From assembly GCA_938003665.1 (NCBI GenBank), contig CALKYI010000377.1, positions 1 through 6,807 on the forward strand: DNA of 6,807 nucleotides, given 5' to 3'. Source of the DNA: an uncultured Flavobacteriales bacterium. GTDB lineage: Bacteria > Bacteroidota > Bacteroidia > Flavobacteriales_D > Sanyastnellaceae. Every line of letters starts with the position of its first letter. Positions within the stretch are counted from its first letter, which is position 1. The notes under the pieces are model-generated. The model had not been told where the DNA came from, ran no database searches, and saw nothing but the letters and a program-made list of their open reading frames with translations. This document shows, one piece after another, positions 5,803 to 6,807 of the stretch. Both the position numbers and the translations under genes were made by a program.

Positions 5803-6807
5803 ATGAAAATCGAGCAGATTTACACCGGCTGCCTTGCACAAGGCGCCTACTACATCCACAGCCAAGGCGAAGGGGTCATCATCGATCCGCTTCGTGAAGT
5901 CAACCCCTACATCGAACGCGCGGCGGCCGATGGGGTCAACATCAAGTACGTCCTCGAGACGCATTTCCACGCCGACTTCGTCAGCGGACACGTCACACTG
6001 GCCGAAAAAACCGGCTCCACCATCGTCTACGGCCCCAACGCCAACACCACGTTTGACGCACACGTCGCCAAAGACGGCGAATTGCTGCAAGTCGGTGACG
6101 TCACCATCAAGGTCTTGCACACCCCCGGCCACACGATGGAAAGCACCACCTACCTCCTCATCGACGAAAACGGAAAGGACCACGCCATCTTCACCGGCGA
6201 CACCCTCTTCCTCGGCGACGTGGGACGACCCGACCTCGCGCAAAAAGCAGCGACGTTGACGCAAGAAGAATTGGCGGGTACGCTGTTCGACAGCCTCCGC
6301 AGCAAGATCATGCCCCTCGCGGACGACGTGACGGTTTACCCCGGGCACGGCGCCGGATCGGCCTGCGGCAAAAACATGATGAAGGAGACCGTGGACACCC
6401 TCGGCAACCAAAAGGCCATGAACTACGCCCTGCGTGCGGACATGACCCGCGACGAGTTCATCGCCGAAGTCACCGACGGATTGCTCCCACCGCCCGCCTA
6501 TTTCCCGCTCAATGTGAAGCTCAACAAAGAAGGCTACGAACCCATCGACAACGTGTTGAGCCGCGGATTGGAGGCCTTGTCTCCCGATGCCTTTGAGGCC
6601 GTAGCGAACGAGACCGAAGCCCTCGTGCTCGACTTACGAAGCCCGCAGGAATTTGCCACCGCGCACATTCCCAGCAGCATCTTCATTGGCATTGACGGCA
6701 ATTTCGCGCCGTGGGTGGGCGAGCTGATTGTCGACGTCACCACCAACATCATTTTGGTCGCTCCCGAGGGCCGTGAGGAAGAGGTGGTCACCCGCCTGTC
6801 CCGCGTG
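5803..6807 (+). CDS. Persulfide dioxygenase-rhodanese fusion, CstB/BLH type (3' end outside window)
   Basis: 335 codons are present, with no stop before the edge. Residues 1 to about 235 are a metallo-beta-lactamase fold of the ETHE1 type: THFHADFVSGH (53-63) with His54, His56 and Asp58, TPGH with His110, FTGD with Asp133, GRPDL (141-145), and PGHGAGSACGK (180-190) with Cys188. His54, His110 and Asp133 are the expected mononuclear Fe(II) ligands. The Cys-containing GAGSxCGK loop is typical of CstB-like fusions. From about 245 a rhodanese-homology domain begins (VLDLRSPQEFATAHIPSS, 275-292), but its active-site loop reads ILVAPEGREEE with no cysteine, so this domain is catalytically dead. CstB-type proteins (about 440-480 aa) usually carry a second rhodanese with the catalytic Cys after it, which would lie beyond the window. 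Predicted reaction: low-molecular-weight persulfide plus O2 to thiol plus sulfite (or thiosulfate with the rhodanese), in the cytoplasm. It starts 9 nt after the permease stop, in the same operon. Confidence 0.92.
   Translation, partial: MKIEQIYTGCLAQGAYYIHSQGEGVIIDPLREVNPYIERAAADGVNIKYVLETHFHADFVSGHVTLAEKTGSTIVYGPNANTTFDAHVAKDGELLQVGDVTIKVLHTPGHTMESTTYLLIDENGKDHAIFTGDTLFLGDVGRPDLAQKAATLTQEELAGTLFDSLRSKIMPLADDVTVYPGHGAGSACGKNMMKETVDTLGNQKAMNYALRADMTRDEFIAEVTDGLLPPPAYFPLNVKLNKEGYEPIDNVLSRGLEALSPDAFEAVANETEALVLDLRSPQEFATAHIPSSIFIGIDGNFAPWVGELIVDVTTNIILVAPEGREEEVVTRLSRV

Noticed and set aside
5527..6411. A 294-codon open frame on the minus strand across the permease and dioxygenase genes
   Set aside because: It is antisense to two genes with clear family motifs, spans their junction, and has Val/Asp/Gly-rich shadow composition.

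Overview
The window most likely comes from a marine or aquatic member of the Bacteroidota, probably Flavobacteriales-like with a fairly high GC content. Three things point there: a TTG / TAnnTTTG-type promoter ahead of one operon, very little use of Shine-Dalgarno sites, and a large secreted protease carrying the 'GCTDxxACNYxxxAxxDDGxC' repeats common in marine Bacteroidota. This taxonomic call is inference from sequence style, not a database match.

Layout, left to right. (1) Positions 1-283, minus strand: the N-terminal part of a lipoprotein that runs off the left edge. (2) 344-458, minus strand: tRNA-Arg(UCU) followed by a clear rho-independent terminator. (3) 535-2859, plus strand: a 774-residue secreted multidomain metzincin (M12B/reprolysin-like) zinc protease with propeptide, catalytic domain, four Cys/Asp-rich repeats, a P-domain-like module and a C-terminal pair of dockerin-like Ca2+ loops. 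(4) 2860-3060: intergenic, with a strong hairpin whose U-tract lies on the minus strand, and an odd short structured segment with a perfect AGGAGG and two tiny ORFs. (5) 3061-4197, minus strand: an exported protein with a CsgG-like C-terminal domain. (6) 4284-4604, plus strand and divergent from it: a small Cys-rich lipoprotein of unknown function. (7) 4645 to the right edge, plus strand: a tight three-gene operon with its own promoter and a dyad operator.

The best-understood system is the operon at 4645-6807: an ArsR/SmtB-family repressor, a TauE/SafE permease and a metallo-beta-lactamase/rhodanese fusion of the persulfide dioxygenase (CstB/BLH) type, with gaps of only 10 and 9 nt. By analogy with the bigR operon of Proteobacteria and the cst operon of Staphylococcus, it should oxidise sulfane sulfur (persulfides) to sulfite and export sulfite or a related anion, with the repressor sensing the sulfur species. 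This is a known type of module. What is less ordinary is that the repressor's four cysteines are not placed as I recall them for BigR/SqrR.

I see no CRISPR array, insertion sequence, phage gene or obvious wholly new system. The points most worth a second look are the protease architecture, the repressor's cysteines, the structured mini-ORF segment at 2954-3015, and the divergent pair of uncharacterised exported proteins.
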